15,982 bases of DNA from Halovivax sp. (GCA_007119345.1 SKPV01000117.1:1-15982); one strand, 5' to 3'. Counted from the first letter of the stretch, positions 1 to 6,903 are shown. The notes: generated from the letters alone by a model not told the origin. Program-made: numbers and translations.

Positions 1-987
1 CTCCGCTCCGAGAAGGGCTACTCGCTCGACGTCGACGCTCCGGACGGCAACGTGGCCGAGGAGTTCCTGCTGGAGATGGAGGAGGGATACTGCGTCTACT
101 TCGCGACGGCGATGGTCCAGATGCTGCGAGCCGAGGACGTTCCGGCGCGCTACGCGACCGGCTACACCCCGGGACAGCAGGTCGACGACGACACGTGGGT
201 GGTCCGCGGGCTCGACGCGCACGCCTGGGTCGAGGTGTACTTCCCCGGGCACGGCTGGGTCGAGTTCGAGCCGACGCCGCCGAGCGACCGCGACAGCGTG
301 CACGCCGCCGAACTCGAGGAGGCCCGCGCCGCCGGCGAAGACGGCGTCGACACCGAACAGAGCGAGGACGTCGAGATCGATCACGGCGAGGATCGGGGCG
401 AAGAGGGGATCCTCGACCCCGACCAGGGCGGCGAGGGGAACGTATCGGAGAACGCCAGCGACGATCCGGGTCAGGAGGAAAACCGGTCCGAGGAGCTCCC
501 GAACGGCGGGGCCCACGGCGGCGACCCGGACGCCGATCCCGGCGAGGAGCGAGCGGCCGAGTCGCCGAGGGACTCGCTGCCGATTCCGTCGACCGAGCGC
601 ATCGCGCTCGGACTCGTGGTCCTGTTCGGGGCCGCCGCCGGCGCCCACCGGGCCGGCGTCGGACGGTTCGTGAGCCGGGAGGTCCGCCTCCACTGGCAGC
701 GCCGTCGGACGTCGCCGGACGCGGACGTCGAGCGCGCCTACCGTCGCCTCGAACTCGCGCTCGGCCGACGCTACCGACCGCGCCGACCGTCCGAGACGTC
801 CCGGGAGTACCTCGAGGCGCTCTCGCGGGTCCACGATCTCGACCCCCGCGTCCGAGAGGTCGCGGCGGTCCGCGAGCGCGCCACCTACGGCGACGGCGTC
901 GACCGGGAGGCGGCCGACGCGGCGATCGAAGCGGTCGACGGCCTGGTCCGCGGCGAGCTCCCGCTCGTCGGCCGCCGCCTGCGGTGA
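1..987 (+). CDS. Transglutaminase-like membrane protein (TgpA/DUF4129 type), 3' part
   Basis: This is the C-terminal 328 residues of a larger gene. The reading frame is open to base 1, so the start and the expected N-terminal multi-helix membrane region lie outside the window. Fragment residues 20-95 form a transglutaminase-like core: Cys31 in EGYCVYFATAMVQM, His74 in DAHAWVEVYF, and an acidic residue at FEPTPP (Glu90, where many relatives have Asp). Residues 100-195 are a very acidic, Gly/Asp/Glu-rich linker that is probably disordered. One transmembrane helix follows at about 199-217, and then a DUF4129-like C-terminal domain (about 225-320, with AYRRLELALGRRYRPRRPSETSREYLEAL-type sequence). 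Proteins of this architecture are membrane-anchored thiol-protease-like or transglutaminase-like enzymes with the catalytic domain outside the cell. The substrate in archaea is not known. The family call is firm; the reaction is inferred. Confidence 0.88.
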   Translation, partial: LRSEKGYSLDVDAPDGNVAEEFLLEMEEGYCVYFATAMVQMLRAEDVPARYATGYTPGQQVDDDTWVVRGLDAHAWVEVYFPGHGWVEFEPTPPSDRDSVHAAELEEARAAGEDGVDTEQSEDVEIDHGEDRGEEGILDPDQGGEGNVSENASDDPGQEENRSEELPNGGAHGGDPDADPGEERAAESPRDSLPIPSTERIALGLVVLFGAAAGAHRAGVGRFVSREVRLHWQRRRTSPDADVERAYRRLELALGRRYRPRRPSETSREYLEALSRVHDLDPRVREVAAVRERATYGDGVDREAADAAIEAVDGLVRGELPLVGRRLR

Positions 988-1054
988 GGCTGGCGCCGGC
1001 GCGACCCGGACGGCGGAGGGCTGACTCCGCGATAGGTCTCGACGCGCCGGCCCT

Positions 1055-1136
1055 CCGGCGACCGACCGCTGACCTCCTCCCGGACCGGCGACCGACCGTT
1101 GACCTCCACCGGACCGGCGACCGACCGCTGGCTTCC
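1055..1136. repeat. Three imperfect tandem copies, period 29-30 bp
   Basis: Copies of CCGGCGACCGACCGCTGACC-type sequence (23 recognisable bases each) begin at 1055, 1085 and 1114. They differ at only a few positions. They fill the middle of the 282-bp gap between the transglutaminase-like gene and the aIF1 gene, well upstream of the aIF1 promoter. There are no spacers, so this is not a CRISPR array. Slippage expansion is the simplest origin. Confidence 0.8.
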
Positions 1137-1237
1137 CATCGAGTCGCGACGGGCCATCGCTCCGGCGGCCGCCGGCCGGAAAAATACCGTCTCAGCGGTA
1201 AAAAGAACCGCAGGACGGCGTCTCCGTCCCGATAGTG

Positions 1238-1245
1238 TTTAATAT
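1238..1245 (+). promoter_or_regulatory. TATA-like element of the aIF1 gene
   Basis: TTTAATAT is centred about 28 nt upstream of the ATG at 1270, in a locally AT-rich stretch of otherwise GC-rich sequence. No Shine-Dalgarno sequence lies between them. This spacing predicts transcription starting at or next to the start codon (leaderless mRNA). A short inverted repeat (TACCG at 1185-1189, CGGTA at 1196-1200) flanked by A-runs lies about 40 bp further upstream and could be a regulator site. Confidence 0.6.
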
Positions 1246-1269
1246 GCTCATTTCGTAGATTGCCACGTA

Positions 1270-1563
1270 ATGTCGGAAGTCTGCTCGACGTGCGGGCTGC
1301 CCGAGGAACTCTGCGTCTGCGAGGACGTGGCCAAGGGCCAACAGCAGCTCACCATCCGCATTGACGAGCGCAGATACGGCAAAGAGGTAACGATCATCGA
1401 AGGGTTCGATCCGAAGGACGTCGATCTCGACAGTCTCTCATCGGATCTCAAGTCCAAGTTCGCCTGCGGCGGCACCGTCGAGGACAATCACATCGAACTC
1501 CAGGGCAATCACACCGGCCGCGTCGAGGACTTCCTCCGCGATCGCGGCTTCAACGTCGCCTGA
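1270..1563 (+). CDS. Translation initiation factor aIF1 (SUI1/eIF1 family)
   Basis: A 97-residue protein of the normal size for archaeal SUI1 factors, which bind the small ribosomal subunit near the P site and keep start-codon selection strict. Residues 1-20 carry a Cys cluster (C5, C8, C15, C17: CSTCGLPEELCVC) typical of the archaeal N-terminal zinc-binding extension. The SUI1 fold occupies about 26-97, with GKEVTIIEGF, the KFACGGTV loop and the IELQGNH segment that matches the conserved QGDH-like region. The ATG at 1270 is set by the Cys cluster directly after it and by a TATA-like box about 28 nt upstream. It appears to be transcribed alone, converging on the rhodanese gene. Haloarchaea often have more than one SUI1 paralogue, so I leave the symbol blank. 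Confidence 0.93.
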   Translation: MSEVCSTCGLPEELCVCEDVAKGQQQLTIRIDERRYGKEVTIIEGFDPKDVDLDSLSSDLKSKFACGGTVEDNHIELQGNHTGRVEDFLRDRGFNVA

Positions 1564-1947
1564 GCCCGCGATGATCTGAGACGACTTCCGATATCGCGGT
1601 CGCGCGCCGTTCGTTCCGAGCGGCGCATCGCGAGTCGACCGCCGGGCGCGATCGTCGACGATTCGACCGCTCGGGAACTCTCCCGTTCGCGATCACCGGA
1701 CGCGCGCGATTCGCTCGCTCGCGGTCCCCGTCCGCGCCGCGGTTCGCTGCGCTTTCGGCTCACTTCGTCCGCGGGTCCCGTGCTCACGGCTGGCCGCACT
1801 CGCGCGTCCCGCGCTCACGGCCGGCCGTACTGGTGAGTCGCGTGCATACGGCCGGCCGAACTCCCGAGTCCCGTGCTCACGGCTCGGTTCGTTCGCCGCT
1901 CGTTGTCCCGGGGTTCTCGCTCCCGAGCGGGTGAGAACCGCGCGGCC
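1564..1947. other. 384-bp convergent intergenic region, no gene seen
   Basis: This gap separates the ends of the aIF1 (+) and rhodanese (-) genes. No frame has haloarchaeal coding character; the open frames give Arg/Ser-rich, non-acidic translations. It holds a strong hairpin at 1604-1626 (GCGCCGTTCG, loop TTC, CGAGCGGCGC, one G-T pair), about 40 nt past the aIF1 stop, and a 31-bp tandem repeat from 1775. The hairpin has no following T-run, so a terminator role is only a possibility. Confidence 0.6.
1775..1898. repeat. Four-copy 31-bp imperfect tandem repeat
   Basis: Units start at exactly 1775, 1806, 1837 and 1868. The first half of each unit resembles GTCCCGTGCTCACGGC. Units 2 and 3 both contain the self-complementary core CGGCCGGCCG, unit 1 has a variant, and unit 4 diverges in its second half. 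Copies abut with no spacers. The array lies in the convergent gap just beyond the 3' end of the rhodanese gene. Confidence 0.8.
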
Positions 1948-2307
1948 TCAGAACGGCGCGTCGGCCGCCGTTTCGTCGTCGCCCTCGTCGGCGACGAGCT
2001 CGTAGTCGTCGGCCCACTCGTTCAGGCCGCCGGCCATGCTCTCGACGCGGGCGTCGGCACACCCCTCGTAGGAGCCGATGAGCCGCGCGGCCTGGACGCT
2101 CGCCTGCCCCTTCGGGCAGACCGTCACGACGCGATCGGCGCCGTCGAGCTCGTCGATCCGCCGCGAGAGCTCGTGGAACGGCAGGTTCTCGCTGTCCGGG
2201 ATGTGCCCGCGCGCGAAGCTCGCCTCGTCGCGGATGTCGACGACGCGCACGTCCGCGCCGTCTTCGAGGAGTTCGTGGACCTCCTCCGGGTCGATCTCGT
2301 CGTCCAT
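1948..2307 (-). CDS. Single-domain rhodanese-like protein
   Basis: A 119-residue protein covering one rhodanese domain. Such proteins carry a sulfur atom as a persulfide on a catalytic Cys and pass it to acceptors in sulfur-transfer pathways. Visible landmarks are DVRVVDIRDEASFARGHIPD (residues 19-38), NLPFHEL, the active-site loop VCPKGQAS with Cys64, and the C-terminal MAGGLNEW typical of the family. The sixth loop position, usually Arg in CxxGxR, is Ala69 followed by Ser70. The start ATG at 2307 is supported by a TATA-like element about 28 nt upstream; a longer frame upstream is non-acidic and unlikely. The NUDIX gene ends 80 bp upstream on the same strand. The acidic C-terminal tail (DEGDDETAADAPF) is a halophile trait. 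The acceptor cannot be told from the sequence. Confidence 0.9.
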   Translation of the reverse strand: MDDEIDPEEVHELLEDGADVRVVDIRDEASFARGHIPDSENLPFHELSRRIDELDGADRVVTVCPKGQASVQAARLIGSYEGCADARVESMAGGLNEWADDYELVADEGDDETAADAPF

Positions 2308-2331
2308 CGTCGGACGGTTCGGTCCCGGGCC

Positions 2332-2338
2332 GAATAAG
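2332..2338 (-). promoter_or_regulatory. TATA-like element of the rhodanese gene
   Basis: Read on the minus strand, ATCTTATTCGG lies about 28 nt upstream of the ATG at 2307, with no Shine-Dalgarno sequence between, which predicts a leaderless transcript separate from the NUDIX gene. A 9-bp direct repeat (ACGGTTCGG at 2314-2322 and 2342-2350) flanks the element on both sides; it could be an operator or chance. Confidence 0.5.
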
Positions 2339-2387
2339 ATCACGGTTCGGCCCGCCCTCCGACGGCCGCGATCGTCCGGCGCGCGGC

Positions 2388-2924
2388 TCAGAGCAGCCCG
2401 TCTGCTCTCGCGAGCAACAGCGCGCTGATCGTCGAATCGTTCGCCGGCTCCTCGCGGGCGCGAGCGAACGCCTCGTCGATCGGGACGGTGACGACCTCGA
2501 GGAACTCGTTGGAGTCGAGCTCGCGCTCGCCGGGCTCCAGGCCCTCGGCGTAGACGATCCCCCGATCGTGTCGGAGCACGCCGGTCGCGACGGCGTACTC
2601 CTGGAGGAGGGCGGTGCTCGAGGGGTGAAAGCCGGTCTCCTCTTCGAGCTCGCGCGCGGCCGCCGTCGTGTACGACTCGCCGTCCTCGACGATTCCGGCC
2701 GGCAGCTCGAGGTGGGTCTCGCGGATCGTCGGCCGATACTGTTCGACGAAGAGCACCTCGTCGTCGGCCCGGGCGACGATCACCACCGCGGGCGGCAGGT
2801 CGGCCCAGTAGTAGCGCTTCTCGCTGCCGTCGGGCTGTTCGACCAGGTCGTAGCCGCCGTCGTACCAGCCGGTCTCGTACTCGGTTTCCGAGTCCAGCAC
2901 CGGCCAGCGGTCCGTGTCGGTCAT
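2388..2924 (-). CDS. NUDIX hydrolase, ADP-ribose pyrophosphatase-like
   Basis: A 178-residue NUDIX-fold enzyme. The family cleaves a nucleoside diphosphate linked to another group, using divalent metal held by the NUDIX box. The box is complete at residues 77-99: Gly77, Glu83, Arg91-Glu92, Glu95-Glu96, Gly98-Phe99, matching Gx5Ex7REUxEExGU. Upstream, VLFVEQYRPTIRETHLELPA (58-76) resembles the EQYR...ELPAG stretch of ADP-ribose/sugar-nucleotide pyrophosphatases, which is why I favour that subgroup; the true substrate is not shown. The ATG at 2924 begins the acidic MTDTDRW sequence. An in-frame upstream extension exists, but it is Arg/Ser/Pro-rich and unlike halophile protein. No clear close promoter is visible. 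The rhodanese gene follows 80 bp downstream on the same strand. Confidence 0.9.
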   Translation of the reverse strand: MTDTDRWPVLDSETEYETGWYDGGYDLVEQPDGSEKRYYWADLPPAVVIVARADDEVLFVEQYRPTIRETHLELPAGIVEDGESYTTAAARELEEETGFHPSSTALLQEYAVATGVLRHDRGIVYAEGLEPGERELDSNEFLEVVTVPIDEAFARAREEPANDSTISALLLARADGLL

Positions 2925-3201
2925 CGATTCGGACTGGGGGTTCCGGTGCCGAGAAGCTGGCGATCCGGGGACTTCCGGCGGCGGGCGGTCGTCGCCGTGA
3001 CCATCGCTCGCGGTTCCGGTCACGGCACCGACCGCTTCGGACCGCCCCCGCGACCGAGAGGCTGGCGATCGTCCGTCCCGGGAAACGTGATGGCTGGGCG
3101 AACATTGCAAAACTCCTGTATACTTCGGGTGCGAAGTCGGGGCCGACGACTCCACCACCATGCAACCTCACGGACAATCGTTATGGCCCTCCTCCCCGCG
3201 A

Positions 3202-3239
3202 GACGGATCGACGCGGCCGACGCTTCCGGTTGATCCGTC
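3202..3239. repeat. Inverted repeat in the RND gene leader
   Basis: GACGGATC (3202-3209) and GATCCGTC (3232-3239) are perfect 8-bp inverted copies with 22 bp between. They lie 70-107 bp upstream of the RND start codon, downstream of the likely TATA elements, so they would be in the 5' untranslated region. They could be an operator for a dimeric regulator (many exporter genes are repressor-controlled) or an RNA hairpin. The role is inferred. Confidence 0.45.
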
Positions 3240-3295
3240 GGATCGCCCGCGGAGACTCCCTGCTAACGGCCCCGACGGGAGCCGGGGTGAGCCGC

Positions 3296-3303
3296 GAGAG
3301 GTG
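3296..3303 (+). promoter_or_regulatory. Shine-Dalgarno sequence setting the RND start
   Basis: GAGAGGTG matches the haloarchaeal anti-Shine-Dalgarno complement (GGAGGTGATC) well and ends 5 nt before the ATG at 3309. It overlaps the alternative GTG at 3303, which argues for ATG 3309 as the true start. It is the only convincing Shine-Dalgarno sequence I see in front of a gene in this window, so this mRNA is probably leadered. Confidence 0.7.
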
Positions 3304-3308
3304 TGTCG

Positions 3309-5867
3309 ATGATACGGGAGCTCACCGACCGGTTCGCCCAATTCGTCACCACGCACAACCGGCTGGTCATCCTCGCCGTGCTCGTGCTGACCGCCGGCGT
3401 CGCGTTCGGGATGGTCCAGGACCAGGGCGAAGCGGACCAGGGGATCGACGACGACGCGATGGGCGACACCGACGTCGCCCAGGCGGCCGACTACATCGAG
3501 GACCGATACGGCGACGACGAGCAAACCGAGAACCACACGACCGCCGACGTTTACGTGATGACCGACGACGGCTCGGCGTTCGAGCGGGAGACGCTGCTGG
3601 CCGCCCTCGAGTACCAGCGAACGGTCGTCGCCGACGAGACGGTGGCCGCCGACCTCGTCGACGGCGGCGTCGAGGGGCCGCCGAACCTGATCGCCAGGGC
3701 GCTGGCCGACGACGAGACGGCCGATCTCGACGCCCAGTACGACGCGATCGACGGCGCGAGCGACGAGGAGATCGCGGCGGCCGTCGCGGACGTGTTCGAC
3801 GGCGGGGAGGAGACGACCTTCTTCATGCCCACCTCCTACGAGGTCGGAGCCACCGAGGCGGACTCGTTCCGGATGACGTTCGCCTTCGAGGCGGGCGACG
3901 GCGAGCGGATGGGCCCCGGTCCCGACTTCGCCATCCAGGCGGTGCTGTACGAGACCGGGACCGAGTCCGACTCGCCGGCGATCTTCGCGGACGGCCAGCC
4001 GGTGTGGGCGGAACTGAACGAGGATCTCCTCTCGGAGATAGCCTGGCTGATCATCCCGTCGGTGCTCTGCTTGCTGGTCATCATCCTCGGCTTCGCCTAC
4101 CGGGACGTCACCGACGTCCTGATCGGCTTCGCCGGCACGGTGTTCGCGCTCGTCTGGATGGCGGGGCTGATGGGCTGGATGGGTCTGTTGAATCAGACGA
4201 CGGCGATCGTCGCGCCGGTGCTGATCGCCGCCATCAGCATCGACTTCGGTTTCCACGTCTTCATGCGGTACCGGGAGCGTCGCGATCCCGGGGCGGAGAT
4301 CCGCGTGGCGCTCAGACGGTCGACGGCCGCCGTCTCGATCGCGTTCGTCCTCGTGACGGTGACGGCGGCGATCGGCTTCCTCTCGAACCAGTTCAGCCCG
4401 GTCGGGGTGGTCCGCGATCTCGGCGTGGCGATCACGCTCGGCGTCGTCGCCGCGCTGATCGTCTTCACCACGCTCGTCCCGGCGCTGAAGGTGAGCGCGG
4501 ACGGTCTCTGGGAGCGCTTCGGCTTCGATCGCCGGAAGACCCCGCTGGGGAAAGGCAAATACCTCAGCCGCGTGCTCGCCACCGGCGCGACGCTCGCCAG
4601 GCGAGCGCCCGTCGCCGTCGTCGTCGTCGCGCTCGTCGTCGGCCTCGTCGGCGGGCTGGCGTTCACCGAACTCGACCGCGAGGCCTGGCAGGAGTTCGAC
4701 CCCGACGACGTCCCCGACTGGCAGGCCGAGCTCCCCGGTCCGATGGCGGTCGAGAGCCACGAGTCCGAGATCGTCGAGCGAATGGAGTACGTCAGGGCTA
4801 ACTTCCAGGCCGACCGGGAGGGGCTCACCGAGGGCGGTTCCGGCTACACCACGATGCTCCTCGAGGGCGAGGAGAGCGTCGCGACCGCCGAGGCGATGGC
4901 CGCCGTCGACGCCGGCCACGAGGCGAGCGCCGAGGCCGATACCGACGTCGTCCTCGAGCAAGGTGGCGAGGTCCGGGTCGTCTCGGTGCTCACGGTGATG
5001 GACGCCGTCGCCGCCGAGGACGAGGAGTTCGCGGGCACCCTCGAGGCGGCGGACACGAACGACGACGGCGTGCCGGACTCGGATCTCGAGGCGGTGTTCG
5101 ACGAACTGTTCGCGCTCGCCCCGGAGGAGGCCGAGGCCGTCCTCGAACGGACGGACGACGGCGCCTACGAGTCGACGCTGGTGCAGGTGCCCGCCCGGCA
5201 GGAGTTCGGCTCCGACCGCGCGGTCGTGATGTACGGAATCGCCGACGAGATGGCCGACGAATCCGGTCTCGAGGTGACCGCCGTCGGCACCGGCACGATC
5301 AACGACGCCGAGATGGGCCAGATCACCGACGGCATCGTCCGGACGCTGCTGATCGCGATGGTCGGGGTGTTGCTCGCGGTCGCGTTCGTCTACCGGTACG
5401 TCCACGGCAGCGCGACGCTCGGAGCGATCACGGTCGTGCCGATCGCGCTCGCGCTCGGCTTCGTCTTCGGCGGCATGTACCTCGCGGGACAGCCGCTGAC
5501 GCTGACGACGGCGCTGCTCGTGAGCGTCACCATCGGCCTCGGCATCGACTACAACATCCACCTCAGCGACCGGTTCGGCCAGGAGCTCCACGACGGCCGC
5601 GACGCGGCGACCGCGCTCACCGAGGCCGTCACCGGAACCGGCGGCGCCCTGCTCGGCAGCGCCGTCACCTCCGGCGGCGCCTTCTCGCTGCTCGTCCTCG
5701 TCCCGGAGCCCCAGCTGACCTCCTTCGGCCTCATCACCGCGCTCGCGCTGGGCGTCTCGTTCCTGCTGAGCGTCTTCGTCCTCCCAAGTCTGCTCTGGCT
5801 GTGGGCGACTCGCGCCGGGGTCGCCGATTCGCCGGAGTCGTCCACCGGAACCGTCTCCGGGGACTAG
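3309..5867 (+). CDS. RND superfamily (MMPL/HAE3-type) exporter
   Basis: An 852-residue membrane transporter with the duplicated RND layout. The first half has one helix (about 18-36), an acidic outside domain (37-240) and five helices (about 243-395). The second half has a helix at about 432-455, an outside domain (456-672) and five helices (about 675-830). The membrane halves carry family motifs: AISIDFGFHVFMRYRERR in the first and GLGIDYNIHLSDRF (from about 743) in the second, containing the Asp and Tyr of the MmpL-type proton pathway. RND pumps use the ion gradient to move lipids, hydrophobic compounds or other substrates; here the substrate is unknown. The outside loop of the second half contains DTNDDGVPDSD (582-592), which resembles a calcium-binding loop. 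The protein is single-subunit and has no neighbouring adaptor gene. It converges with the DUF5809 gene. Confidence 0.92.
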   Translation: MIRELTDRFAQFVTTHNRLVILAVLVLTAGVAFGMVQDQGEADQGIDDDAMGDTDVAQAADYIEDRYGDDEQTENHTTADVYVMTDDGSAFERETLLAALEYQRTVVADETVAADLVDGGVEGPPNLIARALADDETADLDAQYDAIDGASDEEIAAAVADVFDGGEETTFFMPTSYEVGATEADSFRMTFAFEAGDGERMGPGPDFAIQAVLYETGTESDSPAIFADGQPVWAELNEDLLSEIAWLIIPSVLCLLVIILGFAYRDVTDVLIGFAGTVFALVWMAGLMGWMGLLNQTTAIVAPVLIAAISIDFGFHVFMRYRERRDPGAEIRVALRRSTAAVSIAFVLVTVTAAIGFLSNQFSPVGVVRDLGVAITLGVVAALIVFTTLVPALKVSADGLWERFGFDRRKTPLGKGKYLSRVLATGATLARRAPVAVVVVALVVGLVGGLAFTELDREAWQEFDPDDVPDWQAELPGPMAVESHESEIVERMEYVRANFQADREGLTEGGSGYTTMLLEGEESVATAEAMAAVDAGHEASAEADTDVVLEQGGEVRVVSVLTVMDAVAAEDEEFAGTLEAADTNDDGVPDSDLEAVFDELFALAPEEAEAVLERTDDGAYESTLVQVPARQEFGSDRAVVMYGIADEMADESGLEVTAVGTGTINDAEMGQITDGIVRTLLIAMVGVLLAVAFVYRYVHGSATLGAITVVPIALALGFVFGGMYLAGQPLTLTTALLVSVTIGLGIDYNIHLSDRFGQELHDGRDAATALTEAVTGTGGALLGSAVTSGGAFSLLVLVPEPQLTSFGLITALALGVSFLLSVFVLPSLLWLWATRAGVADSPESSTGTVSGD

Positions 5868-5912
5868 AGGCGCCGCCGCTCGACTTCTCCGCACTCCGCG
5901 ACCGACCGACGC

Positions 5913-6329
5913 TCAGGCGTCCCGCACCTTCCGATAGAGTCGCCCGAACGCCTGCCGGCGCAGCGTCGCGACGGCCGCCGCCTCCTCGTGCTGGAAGGTG
6001 GCCGCGACGGCCTCGCCGTCGGGCCCGGCGTGCCAGACCACCCGATCGACGGCCTCGTGGCCGGCCTCGTGGACCTCGCCGTCGTAGGACGCCCGCCACT
6101 CGTCGTACTCCTCGCGACTGCCGACGGTCACCTCGAGCAAGCTCGCGAAGATGGCGTCGCGGGCGGTCTCGACGACCTCGCCCGTCACCCGTTCGTCGTA
6201 CTCCTCGCGGTCGAACTCCATCGCCCGCGCGACCTCGCGGACGGCCGTCCGGGCCGCCGGCCCGACGGCCTCGTAGCGGTCGCGCGCCTCCTCGGCTGTC
6301 TCGGGCGCGAACCGTCCCTGGGTCTCCAT
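5913..6329 (-). CDS. Haloarchaeal small protein, DUF5809-like
   Basis: A 138-residue acidic soluble protein with no signal peptide or membrane segment. From memory it matches the haloarchaeal family DUF5809, which begins with METQGRFAP-like sequence and contains VREVARAMEFDREEYDERVTG and a DEWRASYDGEVHEAGHEAVD stretch. No enzymatic motif is evident. The His/Glu pattern at EAGHEAVDRVVWHAG is suggestive but not a known metal site. ATG 6329 is chosen because METQGRF starts the acidic sequence and an A/T element (GTAACTT on the minus strand, 6351-6358) lies 26 nt upstream; an upstream ATG at 6368 gives a basic, Pro-rich extension. It lies 48 bp downstream of the DUF5810-like gene on the same strand. 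Function unknown. Confidence 0.82.
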   Translation of the reverse strand: METQGRFAPETAEEARDRYEAVGPAARTAVREVARAMEFDREEYDERVTGEVVETARDAIFASLLEVTVGSREEYDEWRASYDGEVHEAGHEAVDRVVWHAGPDGEAVAATFQHEEAAAVATLRRQAFGRLYRKVRDA

Positions 6330-6350
6330 GGTCGAGCCGTCGGGTGGCGG

Positions 6351-6359
6351 AAAGTTACG
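6351..6359 (-). promoter_or_regulatory. TATA-like element of the DUF5809-like gene
   Basis: Minus-strand GCGTAACTTTCC is centred about 26 nt before the ATG at 6329, inside the 48-bp gap after the DUF5810-like gene. It suggests a separate leaderless transcript in addition to any read-through from upstream. Confidence 0.45.
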
Positions 6360-6377
6360 CCTTTCCAACTCGGGCGG

Positions 6378-6872
6378 TTACGCGTCGCCGTCGTCTTCCT
6401 GGCCCGCGTCCGTCGCCGGGTCGCGTTCGGCGGTGTCGCCCGCCTCCGTCGCCCGGTCGCGCTCCGGCGTGTCGTCCGCCTCCGCCGCCCCGTCGGCCGC
6501 AGACGCCTCGTCGCCCTCGGACATCCGCTCGGTCAGTTCGCGGGCCTCCTCGAGAACCGCGTCGACGCGACCGGTTTCGCCACCCGGCGCGGGACCGCCC
6601 CGCCCCGGCCGGCGAGTTTGCGCCGCCAGCTCCGCCTCCAGGTTCGGCGCGCGCCCGCCGGCGTCGTCGAATCCGGGCGTCTCGATCTCGGTCGCGTACT
6701 CGACCGCTCGCTCGGCGAGCTCCTCGGGTCCGCACTCGCCCCAGTCGGGCGTGTGCGTCTCGAGCCACTCCCGGTGGTCGGCCCGACCGACCGAGGCGGT
6801 CACGGCGAGGTGGTTCGCGAGGTGGACTCCGTCGGCCTGTTCGGCGCCACAGACCGGGCAGGCGTATCCCAT
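6378..6872 (-). CDS. Zinc-finger protein, DUF5810-like
   Basis: A 164-residue protein that starts directly with a small zinc-binding motif: Cys5-x2-Cys8-x8-His17-x3-His21 in YACPVCGAEQADGVHLANH. Residues 22-80 (LAVTASVGRADHREWLETH, then DWGECGPEELAE) form a compact conserved-looking segment. The remainder is low-complexity and acidic, with ATEAGDTAERD/PATDAG imperfect repeats, and is probably disordered. From memory this matches haloarchaeal DUF5810. A C2H2-like finger could bind nucleic acid or a protein partner; nothing in the sequence decides. ATG 6872 has a T-run (minus strand, 6897-6901) 27 nt upstream, which suggests leaderless transcription. The DUF5809-like gene follows 48 bp downstream, so the two may work together. 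Confidence 0.85.
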   Translation of the reverse strand: MGYACPVCGAEQADGVHLANHLAVTASVGRADHREWLETHTPDWGECGPEELAERAVEYATEIETPGFDDAGGRAPNLEAELAAQTRRPGRGGPAPGGETGRVDAVLEEARELTERMSEGDEASAADGAAEADDTPERDRATEAGDTAERDPATDAGQEDDGDA

Positions 6873-6896
6873 ACCCGGTTTCAGGGGCGCGGACGG

Positions 6897-6903
6897 AAAA
6901 ACG
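6897..6903 (-). promoter_or_regulatory. T-rich promoter element of the DUF5810-like gene
   Basis: Minus-strand GGCGTTTTTCCG lies about 27 nt upstream of the ATG at 6872. T-rich elements at this distance are common in front of leaderless haloarchaeal genes. It could also be the terminator of a transcript coming from the RimI gene. Confidence 0.45.

Larger units (their letters stand above)
2925..3308. other. 384-bp divergent intergenic region between the NUDIX and RND genes
   Basis: No frame here looks like haloarchaeal coding sequence. The region holds a GTATAC-centred element (about 3119-3124) that could serve as a TATA box on either strand, a second A/T-rich patch near 3174-3184 (ACAATCGTTATGG), an 8-bp inverted repeat at 3202-3239, and the Shine-Dalgarno sequence of the RND gene. 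An imperfect direct repeat of GAGAGGCTGGCGATC type occurs near 2950 and 3056. These should include the promoters for both flanking genes. Confidence 0.55.

Noticed and set aside
1604..1626. Intrinsic terminator of the aIF1 gene
   Set aside because: The hairpin is strong, but no T-run follows; archaeal termination relies mainly on T-tracts, so I do not call it a terminator.
1775..1898. CRISPR array
   Set aside because: The repeat units abut directly with no unique spacers, and no cas genes are present.
2925..3161. N-terminal extension of the NUDIX protein from an upstream in-frame ATG
   Set aside because: The added residues are Ser/Arg/Pro-rich and non-acidic, and the NUDIX family length is already satisfied from the ATG at 2924.
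3160..3312. A 50-codon upstream gene coupled to the RND exporter
   Set aside because: Third-position GC is clearly lower than in neighbouring genes and the product is Pro/Arg/Ser-rich; listed only as a possible leader frame.
3168..5894. Very long minus-strand open frame (about 900 codons) opposite the RND gene
   Set aside because: It is a shadow of the exporter frame. Its translation is His/Arg/Asp/Gly-repetitive with no domain, while the plus strand has clear RND motifs and helices.
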